Origin: Hyphomicrobiales bacterium
GTDB lineage: Bacteria > Pseudomonadota > Alphaproteobacteria > Rhizobiales > Rhizobiaceae
NCBI GenBank assembly: GCA_900468805.1
Contig: UEIF01000018.1
Coordinates: 1 to 64,000 of the forward strand
DNA: 64,000 bases
Direction of reading: 5' to 3'
Both the position numbers and the translations under genes were made by a program. The notes below the pieces were generated by a model that worked only from the letters and a program-made list of their open reading frames with translations, was not told the origin of the DNA and made no database searches. Position 1 is the first letter of the stretch, and each line of letters begins with the position of its first letter. Below, piece by piece: positions 44,062-53,631 of the stretch.

Positions 44062-46236
44062 GTGCAGATGAATAGGCAGGCGCGGTGGCAATGGGTTTTG
44101 AAATGGATTCTCCCGGCGGCTACGTCAATAATCATAGGGTGCGTTCTTTTAATTACCCTCCATTGGGCCGCAGCGAACACAGATATAGTCGCGCAGGCTC
44201 GTCAACGGGATCTCGTCAGGCTGATCGTTTCCAAGATGCAGGTCAGCGTCGCTCATGATCAGGAAAGCGCGACAGTCTGGGACGATGCCGTTCGGAAAAC
44301 CAGCGCGCGGGATCTGGGTTGGCTTCGATCAAACCTCGGCGACTGGATGCACACCTATTTTGGGCACGACGCAGCCATCGTACTTTCCGCCGACCATAGC
44401 CCGATCTACGAGTTCATAGCGCCCTCGAGTTCATTGTCGTCAGATGATCTGCGCGTCGCTTATATGCCGCTGGCGGATGTATTGCAGAAACGACTTGCTG
44501 CCAGCGACACCGAAGGGGTGACGGACCGGGTGCTCTCAATCGGCGAAAGCGATCTGGCATACGTCGGGCGACGGCCGGCGATTGTGAGCGCCAAGCCAAT
44601 CGTCTCAGACAGCGGGGATATCGAGCAACAGCCGGGCGAGCAAAATCTCCATGTGGCTGTGAGGTTCCTCGACGAAAGTTTCGTATCCGAGATCGGAAAG
44701 GAATACCAGTTTACTGATATGCAGTTCGCGGAAGATGCTCCGACGGACGCTGAGCAATCATTTGTTCCCTTAACGGCTCGTTCAGGCGCGGCGATCGGCT
44801 ACTTCACGTGGCGCCCATTTCGTCCCGGCGCGAGCGTGATGAAAGCGACCCTGCCGGCGGTCGGCATCGCAGCCTTTGCCATTTTCCTCGCGGCGAGCGT
44901 GTGTGGGCATGCGATCTGGAGACGTTCAGTTCGGCTCGCCTCAAGTCGTGAGGAGCTCCAACATCTAGCTTCGCGCGACCCGCTGACTGGTCTTTCCAAC
45001 CGCGCTCATTTCAGCAACGGACTCGCCGCCCGGCTCGGGGCGGCTTCCCACAACCAGAGCCACTGCGTGCTGTTCATCGATCTCGATCGGTTCAAAGCAG
45101 TCAATGATACTTTCGGGCACGCGACGGGAGACAAGCTCATCTTACTCGTGGCTCAGCGGATGAATGAGATCATGCCAGGGGCGCTTATCGGCCGCATCGG
45201 GGGTGACGAGTTCACCGTCCTGCTCGAGGAAGCCGACGATCAGGTGGCCGCCGCTTGCGCACAGATCGTGCAGCGCCTGCGGGAGCCTTTCGAGATAAAT
45301 GGCGCCCATATTGTCATTGGTGCGAGTGTCGGAGCTGCGGTTGCTGCCGGCCCAGCGGATCCGTCGGAACTCACCCGTCAGGCTGACATAGCTCTCTATC
45401 ACGCTAAGGCTGCGGGTCGAAACACTTTCGCGATCTTCGGCGGCCATATGGACGAGTTGCTGCGCAGGCGTCGGAAGCTTGAACACGACCTTCGGCTGGC
45501 GCTCGAAAAGAGGTCTCAAGTCGAGGCCTTTTTCCAGCCGGTGTATTCGGCGGAGCACAAGACCCTGTCATCGATGGAAGCGCTTGCCCGCTGGAAGCAT
45601 CCTGAAGAAGGCTTTATCGCTCCCGACGTCTTCATCCCCATTGCCGAGGAAATCGGCCTTATCCAAGAGGTCGGCGCCATCGTACTCGAAGATGCCTGCA
45701 GTGTCATGGCGGACCTTCCTTCCATCTCTATGGCGATCAACGCGTCGGCACTGGAGCTCTGTTCCGACGGTTATCCTGTTCGTGTCTTGTCCAGATTGGC
45801 GAAATGGAACATCGATCCGAAGAGACTGGAGATAGAAATAACCGAGTCGTTGGCTTTGGGTGGAGAAGGAAATAGCGATCGTAACATTACTGTGCTCCGA
45901 AATGCGGGTGTGCGTATCGCCATCGACGACTTCGGAACGGGATACTCCTCCTTCTCGAGGGTGCAGAATCTCATGGTAGACAGGATTAAGATCGACAAGT
46001 CGTTCATTGATGCAGTGCAGGGAGAGAGCAAGCCCCTCATAGAGGCGATGATTAAAATGGCCCGGGCGAAAGGTCTTAAGACAACGGCTGAAGGGGTGGA
46101 AACAGTTGAACAAAGCGACGCGCTGGTGGCACTTGGGTGCGATAGCCTCCAAGGGTTCCTGATCTCGCGGCCCCTTACCCGCGCGGCCGTTATCGACTTG
46201 TATAATGGAGCTGGGAAGCAAATAAGGCCCGCTTGA
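44062..46236 (+). CDS. CHASE4-GGDEF-EAL cyclic-di-GMP enzyme
   Basis: 724 residues. TM1 (about 14-35), periplasmic CHASE4 sensor (40-265, with ESATVWDDAVRKTSARDLGW), TM2 (about 272-292), GGDEF (325-455) and EAL (470-715). The cyclase motif is intact (GRIGGDEF, residue ~379); the inhibitory I-site RxxD is replaced (MPGA). The phosphodiesterase marks are intact: MEALARW, INASALEL, EITESLAL, IDDFGTGYSS, IKIDKSFID, TTAEGVET. So both synthesis and breakdown are possible. Start GTG 44062 follows AAAAGGACGTA; ATG 44068 is the alternative. It likely links an external cue to biofilm or motility. Intact. Confidence 0.95.
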   Translation: MQMNRQARWQWVLKWILPAATSIIIGCVLLITLHWAAANTDIVAQARQRDLVRLIVSKMQVSVAHDQESATVWDDAVRKTSARDLGWLRSNLGDWMHTYFGHDAAIVLSADHSPIYEFIAPSSSLSSDDLRVAYMPLADVLQKRLAASDTEGVTDRVLSIGESDLAYVGRRPAIVSAKPIVSDSGDIEQQPGEQNLHVAVRFLDESFVSEIGKEYQFTDMQFAEDAPTDAEQSFVPLTARSGAAIGYFTWRPFRPGASVMKATLPAVGIAAFAIFLAASVCGHAIWRRSVRLASSREELQHLASRDPLTGLSNRAHFSNGLAARLGAASHNQSHCVLFIDLDRFKAVNDTFGHATGDKLILLVAQRMNEIMPGALIGRIGGDEFTVLLEEADDQVAAACAQIVQRLREPFEINGAHIVIGASVGAAVAAGPADPSELTRQADIALYHAKAAGRNTFAIFGGHMDELLRRRRKLEHDLRLALEKRSQVEAFFQPVYSAEHKTLSSMEALARWKHPEEGFIAPDVFIPIAEEIGLIQEVGAIVLEDACSVMADLPSISMAINASALELCSDGYPVRVLSRLAKWNIDPKRLEIEITESLALGGEGNSDRNITVLRNAGVRIAIDDFGTGYSSFSRVQNLMVDRIKIDKSFIDAVQGESKPLIEAMIKMARAKGLKTTAEGVETVEQSDALVALGCDSLQGFLISRPLTRAAVIDLYNGAGKQIRPA

Positions 46237-46339
46237 AGCGACGCCGCGAAGTCCCGCTGTTCGCGCTGGACAGGCATTTGGTTCGAGTGCGGCAAGGCAT
46301 TCCGCGCCGGCCGCGCCTCTTATCGACAGTCATCGCGTC

Positions 46340-46797
46340 GCCCGGCGTCGACATCGGACGCTGAGGCCTCGAGCCGTCGATGTTCACCGCATGCTCTGAA
46401 CTTTGGGTATCGTTTGGCGCGGTATTGGACTTGACGGTCTGCACTTTGCGCTTCGTCGGCCCGCGAATAAATGTCTCTGGTCGAAGCCGGCATGCGAATC
46501 TCAGTATCGCTCAAGCGCAGATCGATCGACACTTTGGATATTGCTGCCGAACATTGGGTATTGCCGATGCGATAACGTGGATTCCAATAGGAAGGGAGGC
46601 TGCCACTTGCAGCGTGCCGGCGGGCTCAGAGCGTGCCGCGATGGCCATCTGTTCAATCGCTTCCGCATCTTGGAGCAGCTTGAGCGCACGCGCCTGCACC
46701 TCTCGGTCCTCGGTTGGTAACACCAACGAGCGCGTGGTGCGCGTAAGGAGCGCAATACCCAGACGTTGCTCGAGGCGCTGAACGCTCTTACTGACGG
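46340..46797 (-). pseudogene. LysR-family regulator remnant
   Basis: [79 protein letters not shown], then after a shift [13 protein letters not shown]. This lacks the first helices of the DNA-binding domain and most of the effector domain. It is fused head-on to the MgtA fragment at about 46797. Confidence 0.75.
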
Positions 46798-47132
46798 CGC
46801 AGGAAGCAGCTAGCGAGAACGATAATGCCGATAATGATGGCGTCGTGAACTTCGCCCACGACGCCCGCAACGACGGCCGCAAAAACGAGCACCAAAACAA
46901 GCGGGCTTTTGAATTGCCGCGCGAAATCTGTGAGCGGGTCCCCTCCTGGCCTTTCATAAAGCGAGTTCGGGCCGAACCGCCGCAGCCGCTTTTGCGCTTC
47001 CTCCGAAGTAAAGCCATCTTGTAGGGACGTGCCGAGGATAACGCTTAATTCCGTTGGCGATTTGCTCCAATAATCGGTAATCGCTGCCTCTCGGGGGTCG
47101 TCGAATAGCGAAAGAGATGAGCGGGTATCCAT
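46798..47132 (-). pseudogene. Mg2+-type P-type ATPase N-terminal fragment
   Basis: ATG 47132 (GGGAGGCCGCC upstream) opens [60 protein letters not shown] and [19 protein letters not shown]. This is the cytoplasmic start and first two helices of an MgtA/MgtB-like ATPase. It breaks at LASC and continues into LysR sequence. About 110 of some 850 residues survive. 47133-47416 is the leader of the cbpA operon. Confidence 0.8.
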
Positions 47133-47416
47133 GGCGGCCTCCCTCGGTATAGCCTGCCAATTGTCGTCTCCGCCTTCGGTATGTCATTGACAGACGTCAA
47201 GCGGGTCGAGCGGCGCTAGCCCGCAGCATGACTCAAATCAAGGCCCAGACCGGACATGCACGATATCTTCGCGAGCGTCAGTGGCGTCAGATCGTGCCGC
47301 AGCTGGGGACCCGCGCCTGTGTTCTACAAAATGCACTCATCGGGTCAGAATGAGACAACTTGCCCGGCAGTTGGCCAGCACTATTTTAATGAGAAATGTG
47401 CAAGGGCGAGATGTAG

Positions 47417-48319
47417 ATGGCTAATCCATACGAAACGCTGGGTGTCCCAAAAGACGCTTCGCAAAAGGACGTTCAGTCTGCTTACCGAAAGCTCGCCAAG
47501 AGGCTTCACCCCGATCTGAACCCCGGCGACAATGCGTCCGAGGAAAAATTCAAAGCCGTTTCGGCCGCTTACGCCATCGTTGGCGATGAGGAAAAGCGCG
47601 CAAAGTTCGACAAGGGCGAGATCGACGAAACCGGTGCGGAACAGGCGCCCCGTAGCTACTACCGCGAATATGCCCCCGGACGCAACGGAGATAACCGATA
47701 TCAGAATTCCGGTGGATTTGCCGACTTTGGCGATAGTGATGACCTCTTTGCCGACTTTTTCACCGGTCGACGGGGAAAAGGCGGCGGCCCGTTGCGAGGT
47801 GACGATCGTCATTTCACATTGGACGTCTCTTTTCGGGAGGCTGCAAATGGCGGCACCAAGACGATATCCCTCCCCGATGGCGCGACTCTAGAGCTCCGCA
47901 TTCCAGCCGGTGTTCGCGACGGACAGGTCCTTCGGTTGCGCGGAAAGGGTGCGCCTGGACATAACAACGGGCCGGACGGCGACGCTCTCATCGAGGTTCA
48001 CGTATTGCCCGACAAGCAATTCGTCCGCGAGGGCGACGACGTAAGGATCGAGGTGCCGATTTCAATCCGGGAAGCCGTACTGGGTGGAAAGATCCACGTG
48101 CCCACACTTTCGGGCGCGGTGTCGCTCTCAATACCCCCAAACTCCAGCACGGGGAAAACGATTCGCTTGAAGGGTAAGGGGTTGCCAAACAGGCATGGCG
48201 GTCATGGCGACCAATATGTGAGCTTGAAGATCGTGTTGCCGAGTGAGCAGGATGACCAACTGAACGACTTCATGACCGGCTGGGACGCTGGAAAAGCATT
48301 CAACCCCCGCAGGCTTTAG
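47417..48319 (+). CDS. cbpA: J-domain co-chaperone CbpA
   Basis: 300 residues. J domain 1-70 (NPYETLGVPKDASQKDVQSA, RLHPDLNPGD with HPD), a Gly-poor linker, then two DnaJ C-terminal beta domains (DVSFREAANGGTKTISLPDG, LRLRGKGAPGHNNGPDGDAL, IEVPISIREAVLGGKIHVP, TIRLKGKGLPNRHGGHGDQY). No zinc finger, so CbpA/DnaJ class II, partnering DnaK. 9 bp before the CbpM-like gene. Intact. Confidence 0.92.
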   Translation: MANPYETLGVPKDASQKDVQSAYRKLAKRLHPDLNPGDNASEEKFKAVSAAYAIVGDEEKRAKFDKGEIDETGAEQAPRSYYREYAPGRNGDNRYQNSGGFADFGDSDDLFADFFTGRRGKGGGPLRGDDRHFTLDVSFREAANGGTKTISLPDGATLELRIPAGVRDGQVLRLRGKGAPGHNNGPDGDALIEVHVLPDKQFVREGDDVRIEVPISIREAVLGGKIHVPTLSGAVSLSIPPNSSTGKTIRLKGKGLPNRHGGHGDQYVSLKIVLPSEQDDQLNDFMTGWDAGKAFNPRRL

Positions 48320-48328
48320 GAGGATGCG

Positions 48329-48643
48329 ATGAACGACCTTGAATTTTGCCGCATTCTGAGCATCGAAACGGCTACCTTAAAGGTCTGGGTGGAGCAGAAG
48401 TGGATTATTCCTAGGGGCACGCCGGAATCCGCCGCCTACGAGGATGCCGATGTGGCCCGTGGGCGTCTGATCTTGGATCTGATCCACAGCATGGGCGTCA
48501 ACGAAGCAGGTGTGGATGTCGTGATCGACCTGGTCGATCAGGTCAACAGCCTGCGGGAACGCATGGGCCGGGTCATAGAAGCAGTAAGACAGCAAGACGT
48601 CGAAGTGCAGAGGAAGCTTCGCCAAGCGCTGGAGCGCAGTTAG
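48329..48643 (+). CDS. cbpM: CbpM-like chaperone modulator
   Basis: 104 residues. FCRILSIETATLKVWVEQKW, IIPRGTPESAAYEDADVARG, RLILDLIHSMGVNEAGVDVV, a MerR-like helical protein as in CbpM, which binds the J domain of CbpA and blocks its action with DnaK. AGGAGGATGCG precedes the ATG. The pairing with cbpA makes the identity firm. Confidence 0.9.
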   Translation: MNDLEFCRILSIETATLKVWVEQKWIIPRGTPESAAYEDADVARGRLILDLIHSMGVNEAGVDVVIDLVDQVNSLRERMGRVIEAVRQQDVEVQRKLRQALERS

Positions 48644-48788
48644 CTCGCTAACCGACACCTCGTCCTTGTTCACACGCTCTTTTAAGTGAATCGTGAATTG
48701 TCTTACTTGGGTCTTCAAATTCAGTCGCATACCAGCGCAAGTTTAGTGAAATGGGGAAATCTCGGAATCCGTAAAGCTTTTCCCCCCG

Positions 48789-49356
48789 TCAGTACGCTCT
48801 TTGTTCGTTAGCATGGCAGGGTAACTGGCGAGTTCCGTGCAAGGTGGGATCGCTGGCTTTCGCAACAGCGGCCATCCGAAAACAGGAGATAAGATCACCT
48901 GCAAACGACTTGTTGGGAAAGATGATGGCTGGGCGGCCGGAGCTGAATATTATCGCTTCGGCAATGATGCGAGTATCCGGAACGCCCGCGATACATTCCA
49001 GCATAGTCAGATCGAAAAAGCGTGCTTCGCTGGCTACCCTGTCGTGTAATAGAGGCAAAGTTGTTTTGACCGTTCGACAAGATAACTCAGTCTTGGCGTT
49101 CGCTGCGAGATTGGCGGCCGTTGCGATCAGCGTTGCGGCGAGATCGCGGCTCGAGGTTTCGGCATGCTCGATCATTTGGGGAGTATCGAGTAGCAACTAT
49201 GACCATGCAGTGGGGATGTGTGGAATGTCCGCCGTTAGCGCGCATGCGTGAAGATTTGCACAGTAGTGCCCAGCAAATCGCTATAGCATTCGAAATGATC
49301 AGTCCGGAACTTGAATCGGGATGTGTCGCCAGCGGGAGAAAATATTGCGACGTCAT
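48789..49356 (-). pseudogene. Universal-stress-protein-like gene with frameshift
   Basis: ATG 49356 with AAGGAGGCGCAGG upstream starts MTSQYFLPLATHPDSSSGLI and ISNAIAICWALL. After a shift near 49190 the frame continues MIEHAETSSRDLAATLIATA, RVASEARFFDLTMLECIAGV and DTRIIAEAIIFSSGRPAIIF. This is the order of a rhizobial UspA-type protein (IFxSGRPxIxxP end). At least one indel; the tail after ISCFRMAA is also unusual. Confidence 0.65.
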
Positions 49357-49598
49357 GTCCTGCGCCTCCTTGCGGACCCCATGGTCGCAATCATCTACCT
49401 CCATTCGTCGCGGCTCGGCATTGATGTAACGCAATACGCCGTCGCTGTGGCCTCAATACTGTGCACCTTTGACCGCGCGGGAACCTTCCGCCGTCTCGCT
49501 TGTTAAGATCGTTGTCCACGCAAAAAATCAAGTGCAGCAAATCGAATGAAAGATTGAGAGTACCTGATAAACTATCCATGTTCAGGAGCGATATTATA

Positions 49599-49895
49599 AT
49601 GCTTAGAGCAAAGCGAGATAGCATCGGCGGCCCGCAAGGCAGCGCTGTACCTTCGTTTGGTGAAATTGAGGGCCGTGTATTCGTTCTTCGAATTGTCGCT
49701 ATGACCGCTCTGACGCGGCTCTTGCGCCGTCGTGAAGACAGCGGCCAGAGTGAATTAATAAGAGCACTCCAGCACGCGGTCGAACGAAAATGTGCGAAGG
49801 CAAAATTACCCTTGGCCGACATCGCCGCGTCTTCGGAATTTGCAAAAACCCTGTTTCAGGAAGCTCGAGATCGAACGGTCGCATCTCAGTATTAG
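49599..49895 (+). CDS. Hypothetical protein, GEIEGR family, copy 1
   Basis: 98 residues from ATG 49599 (AGGAG 10 nt upstream). SFGEIEGRVFVLRIVAMTAL, TRLLRRREDSGQSELIRALQ, KAKLPLADIAASSEFAKTLF. Its layout matches the protein at 50519 (SVGEIEGRLLVLELVALNCT ... LPFRDIVDAQKYAQDLL). All-helical, cytoplasmic, no known function. The PNPOx-like gene lies between the two copies. Confidence 0.6.
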   Translation: MLRAKRDSIGGPQGSAVPSFGEIEGRVFVLRIVAMTALTRLLRRREDSGQSELIRALQHAVERKCAKAKLPLADIAASSEFAKTLFQEARDRTVASQY

Positions 49896-50011
49896 GACGG
49901 CAGAAACCCCAATTAGGCAACTAACAGGCGCACAAATGATGTCGATCTCCTTTCCAAGCTATGGAATGTCCGAAATCCGCGGGATGCGGCCCTGATCGAG
50001 GCTGGGCAATT

Positions 50012-50458
50012 ATGAACATCCAAGAGATGCCATACAACGACTGCATCGCGCTCGTGAAAAAGCAGCGGCTTGCACGCTTAGCATGCGCAAACGCAGACGT
50101 GCCCTACGTTGTCCCCGTCCAGTATGCTTTTGCCAATGACAGGCTTTACGTCTTCACATTGCCCGGCAAAAAGCTCGATATCATGAGGCGGAATCCAAAT
50201 GTTTGCGTTCAAATCGACCAGCTAAAAAACCGGCACTCTTGGAAAAGTGTAGTCGTAGACGCAAGATATATCGATCTTGAGGTCGACGAGTGCCGCGAAG
50301 AGAAGAGTCAAGCTTGGTCCTTCCTTGCGCGACACCTCGATTGGTGGGAGCCAGGTGCGTTAAAGCCCCCATCGAAATTGACGGAAGCAACCATGAAGAC
50401 GCACATCTTCTTCGCGCTGGACATGATCGATGTAAGCGGGCGCGCCACAGCGATTTAA
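50012..50458 (+). CDS. Pyridoxamine-5'-phosphate-oxidase-like FMN-binding protein
   Basis: 148 residues with the split-barrel flavin fold: CIALVKKQRLARLACANADV, PYVVPVQYAFANDRLYVFTL, GKKLDIMRRNPNVCVQIDQL, WKSVVVDARYIDLE. This is the NimA-like/PNPOx-like branch; members are nitroimidazole reductases or heme/F420/FMN binders. GAGGCTGGGCAATT precedes ATG 50012. Intact. Confidence 0.85.
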   Translation: MNIQEMPYNDCIALVKKQRLARLACANADVPYVVPVQYAFANDRLYVFTLPGKKLDIMRRNPNVCVQIDQLKNRHSWKSVVVDARYIDLEVDECREEKSQAWSFLARHLDWWEPGALKPPSKLTEATMKTHIFFALDMIDVSGRATAI

Positions 50459-50518
50459 CCGACTGGATCCCGTAGGGACGAAAGCAAAATTCGTTTTGCT
50501 TCATCAAGGAACCTCCAC

Positions 50519-50845
50519 ATGTCAGAAGCTAAAGGCCGAAATTTCAATAACAACAGTACTTCAGCTGCCCCGAGTGTTGGTGAGATTGAAGGTCGGCTGC
50601 TTGTTCTAGAGCTTGTCGCCTTGAACTGCACGGGGAGGTTGCTCAAGCTGCATGACGCACAGGAAACGGTAGAATTAACTGCAGAGATTTTGCGGAACAT
50701 CGAGGTCGAAGGCCGGAATTTAGGCCTCCCTTTCAGAGACATAGTCGATGCGCAAAAGTACGCGCAAGATTTGTTAAACAGTGCTCAAGCCCAATCAGAT
50801 GATCTTGAAGATATCAAGCACGCATCACCGATTGGAAAAAAGTAG
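50519..50845 (+). CDS. Hypothetical protein, GEIEGR family, copy 2
   Basis: 108 residues: SVGEIEGRLLVLELVALNCT, GRLLKLHDAQETVELTAEIL, LPFRDIVDAQKYAQDLLNSA. Paralog of the protein at 49599. AAGGAACCTCCAC precedes the ATG. Unknown function; probably helical, small-dimer-like. Confidence 0.65.
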   Translation: MSEAKGRNFNNNSTSAAPSVGEIEGRLLVLELVALNCTGRLLKLHDAQETVELTAEILRNIEVEGRNLGLPFRDIVDAQKYAQDLLNSAQAQSDDLEDIKHASPIGKK

Positions 50846-51002
50846 GCCACCAAACCCGCGATCAAAATTGCTATATTTGTCCGAAAAAACGCAAAACGGT
50901 CATTCGTCTCACGCCATCCGGTGGATCAACTGGCGTTTCGGCCAGCGCAGGTGGTTGCAAGGTCGCGAACTCTGTCGCTTCCAAAGCAATTCATAACCAC
51001 CC

Positions 51003-51058
51003 CCTGACAAGCCTCTTGCAGCGCCCGGCGCGTCATTGACCGGGCGCCTCCTGTCAGG
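51003..51058. terminator. Nested two-stem hairpin
   Basis: Outer stem CCTGACA (51003-51009)/TGTCAGG (51052-51058) and inner stem GCGCCCGG (51021-51028)/CCGGGCGC (51040-51047). It overlaps the stop of the leftward frame 51318-51054. 50846-51053 otherwise shows no gene. Confidence 0.5.
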
Positions 51059-51318
51059 CGCTGGCCTTCATAGCCTCCACCAGTTCGTCGTAAATGCGGA
51101 GGCCTCTATTAAAATTGCCGCCGACTGCCGTGATGAGTTCCGCGACCGCCGCCGGATCCTTCGCTATACCGCGTTGGCGCGCGTCTTGACGACGTCGACG
51201 CATAGACGATGCGACTGACCACACGCTGGTCATCGACGCGCGCAACCCCATGAGAAAGCGGAAAATGCGGAGATATGCGAGCCATTTGGCGCCCGCTAAC
51301 CGGGAACAAATCATCCAT
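51054..51318 (-). pseudogene. IS5-type transposase start joined to an unknown C-terminus
   Basis: MDDLFPVSGRQMARISPHFP and LSHGVARVDDQRVVSRIVY are the N-terminal 40 residues of an IS5-group transposase. The frame then changes to DARQRGIAKDPAAVAELITA and VGGNFNRGLRIYDELVEAMK, which is not transposase and which I do not recognise. Another deletion join. Confidence 0.6.
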
Positions 51319-51377
51319 CGGAGTCTCCTTCGCCGGAACTCTGAATCACATCTCAACGAAATTAATAGGTCCTGACC

Positions 51378-51503
51378 CTAGCTCAATAATACAGGCAGCG
51401 CCAAAACTGCAACCGCAATGGCCGATGTCAGCGCGAGCTTGATGCGGCGAGAGCGCCGGGTACGAACGCCCGTCCAGTCATAAACCATACCGAAGATCCT
51501 CAT
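51378..51503 (-). CDS. Small membrane peptide
   Basis: 41 codons: MRIFGMVYDWTGVRTRRSRR then IKLALTSAIAVAVLALPVLL. Basic amphipathic start and one transmembrane helix, positive-inside. No convincing ribosome site. Function unknown. Confidence 0.4.
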   Translation of the reverse strand: MRIFGMVYDWTGVRTRRSRRIKLALTSAIAVAVLALPVLLS

Positions 51504-52660
51504 GATCGACCGCGAGATGATGCTCGCGTCATTTCGCAAGCCCCCCTTCTTGAAGCAAGACGATCGCGGCCTTTCTTTTCACAATCGCCATCATTTGATG
51601 GTTGGCCTTCGTTAAAGCCTGCCAAGGCTGGGTCGACGAATAATGCCTAGGCTGCGCACCAGTAGGCCGCTGATCGTTCGCATGTCCGGGGAGAAAGCAA
51701 GAGACCTGCATCGCCAGCAACGTTCGGTGGCGCGTCTTGGACAACAAGTACAATGGTAGCCGCTCAGTGATTTCGCCCCGGTGTTTTGGACGATCTTTCC
51801 GCGCAGGAACTATTTCTGTAACCGCGCGGAAACGCCCCCGTCCAGTTTTAGAGGATAGGAACCACTACCCCGTTTTCGATGTGGCACCCGGAGGGCTCCA
51901 TGGCGCGGACAACCACGGTGTAAAAGCAAATGCCATCCAGGCGTAACTGAGTGCCATCGTTAGTCTCAAAGGCTCCATCGCTCAGAATGCGAAGGCATCC
52001 ACTATGTCCGTCGTTTTGCGCGGAAACTGCAACACGACGAGCTTCCCGCTCTTTGCGTTCCCTGCGCGGTCATCCGCTGGACTGTCGGGCATGCTGATAT
52101 CCTTCCGAGAACCATAGTAGCTTCCAGAAGGTCCAAAGGTTCCGAAGAAACTACGAACGGCAATTGCTGCAGATCAGCAGTGCCGCCCACTGCAGCTCCG
52201 ACAAGCCAACAGGACGCCCCCCTCGCTGGGAGCCCGCCATTCATGCCGCAGCAATCACCGTGGCATAGTTGCCGGCAAGCCGCGTAGAAAACGCCAGAAA
52301 CGGCCGCTGAACCAGCTTCCGGTCTTGGACCGCGCGGATCTTCCTTGCAGGTGGTATGGCACCACCATCTCGGACACGACCCCGCGCATTCGTGGCTTCG
52401 ACCGAAGCTCCAAGACGCTGCCCGGTAGACGGAAAAGGCAGGTGGTAGAAGACGGGCGAAAACCTGCGCAGCCAAAACTATCGGTTGACTTCTTGGCCCA
52501 CGTCGCTATTGATGGTTTATCGATCTTTTGCTTGCCGAGCTTTGTCTACCGCGCGATTGGCACCGCGCTCTAAACGAACTTCCTTTCAAAATAGTCGTTT
52601 CCACCGTCCGCGAAGCGTGGCTTCCGCGGTCCCGCACTCTATGCTTTGAAAGGGTTCATC
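51504..52660. other. Long stretch without a supported gene; 5' region of cspA
   Basis: Open frames exist (for example minus 52475-52002) but their translations look like shadows. A minus-strand patch near 52250-52340 reads KLVQRPFLAFSTRLAGNYAT, natural-looking but unassigned. The last 100 bp form the cspA leader; cold-shock leaders are often long and structured. Confidence 0.4.
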
Positions 52661-52870
52661 ATGACCACAGGCACAGTAAAATGGTTTAATTCCACAAAGG
52701 GCTTCGGCTTTATCCAGCCTGACAACGGCGGCGCAGACGCCTTCGTTCACATCTCGGCTGTCGAACGTGCTGGAATGCGCGAACTTGTCGAAGGCCAGAA
52801 GATCGGCTTCGAGCTCGAGCGTGACAGCAAGTCCGGCAAGATGTCGGCCTGCAATCTGCAGTCCGCTTAA
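52661..52870 (+). CDS. cspA: CspA-family cold-shock protein
   Basis: 69 residues: [20 protein letters not shown] with RNP1 (KGFGFI) and [13 protein letters not shown] with RNP2 (VHI), ending GKMSACNLQ. Single OB-fold RNA/ssDNA chaperone. AAAGGGTTCATC precedes the ATG. Followed by a strong terminator at 52932. Intact. Confidence 0.95.
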   Translation: MTTGTVKWFNSTKGFGFIQPDNGGADAFVHISAVERAGMRELVEGQKIGFELERDSKSGKMSACNLQSA

Positions 52871-52931
52871 TTGATATCTGCTTCCCTTTGACCACGGATG
52901 TACTGGCACTGCCGGGAGCGTAAATCACCTT

Positions 52932-52957
52932 AAGCCAGGCATCTTGCCTGGCTTTTT
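52932..52957 (+). terminator. Rho-independent terminator after cspA
   Basis: AAGCCAGGC (52932-52940), loop ATCTT, GCCTGGCTT (52946-52954), then Ts. Perfect 9-bp stem. Confidence 0.92.
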
Positions 52958-52994
52958 TCGTTCCGGAGCGTCGGTCAAGCCGTCAGGAGTTTCA

Positions 52995-53261
52995 ATGACT
53001 GAAACATACAGCAAATCCCGCCAAAAGGCTGAAATCGCATTTGGCAACGTCCAGATGCAGTTCGTTGCGAAGAATAACGCAGTTGAAGAACTCAAATCCG
53101 AGGCCGAGCGCCGAGAGGCCAAGACGGTCAGGCTGCGAGAGGCTCGTTTGGCGAAGGAACTGGCCGACCGAACCTCGGCCACGTCTGCCCTGCTTGCCAG
53201 ACGGGCTGATCGGTGCCCCAACGAACTATCACCAACCGCAAGGCGAGACAGGCCTAGCTAG
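52995..53261 (+). CDS. Hypothetical coiled-coil protein downstream of cspA
   Basis: 88 residues: MTETYSKSRQKAEIAFGNVQ, MQFVAKNNAVEELKSEAERR, AKTVRLREARLAKELADRTS, ATSALLARRA. Charged helical protein that often follows cspA in rhizobia. Relatives end soon after this point; the last 18 residues here look added, possibly by a lost stop. Function unknown. Confidence 0.65.
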   Translation: MTETYSKSRQKAEIAFGNVQMQFVAKNNAVEELKSEAERREAKTVRLREARLAKELADRTSATSALLARRADRCPNELSPTARRDRPS

Positions 53262-53355
53262 CCTCCGGCGTCCGCGCCGACATCAGTTGTCGGCGCCTCC
53301 CGATCCCCGGCGTGACGACGTCATGCTCAGTTTCACTTACACCATAGGAGCCCCC

Positions 53356-53631
53356 ATGGCACCGGATACGAACGAACTGCAGTCGATCAACACGTCCTGG
53401 CAGATCGCGATCCAGGAAATTTTGCGCATGGTCATCCGTGACATGTACCACGGCGGCGGCGAGTCTATCTTCAAAGCGCATATCAAGCGCATCGAAGAAG
53501 CAGCCGTCGATAGCATCTACACGGACCTGAGGCTCCGGGGCACGGATGAATGGACGGAAGTGCTCGTCAAGGAAAGGGCGAGCAATTTCGTGACCACGCT
53601 GCTGACGTCATTCACCTACGACCGAGCTTAA
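53356..53631 (+). CDS. Hypothetical protein
   Basis: 91 residues from ATG 53356 with TAGGAGCCCCC upstream. ELQSINTSWQIAIQEILRMV, IRDMYHGGGESIFKAHIKRI, EEAAVDSIYTDLRLRGTDEW. Soluble, helical; I do not recognise the family. Confidence 0.6.
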   Translation: MAPDTNELQSINTSWQIAIQEILRMVIRDMYHGGGESIFKAHIKRIEEAAVDSIYTDLRLRGTDEWTEVLVKERASNFVTTLLTSFTYDRA

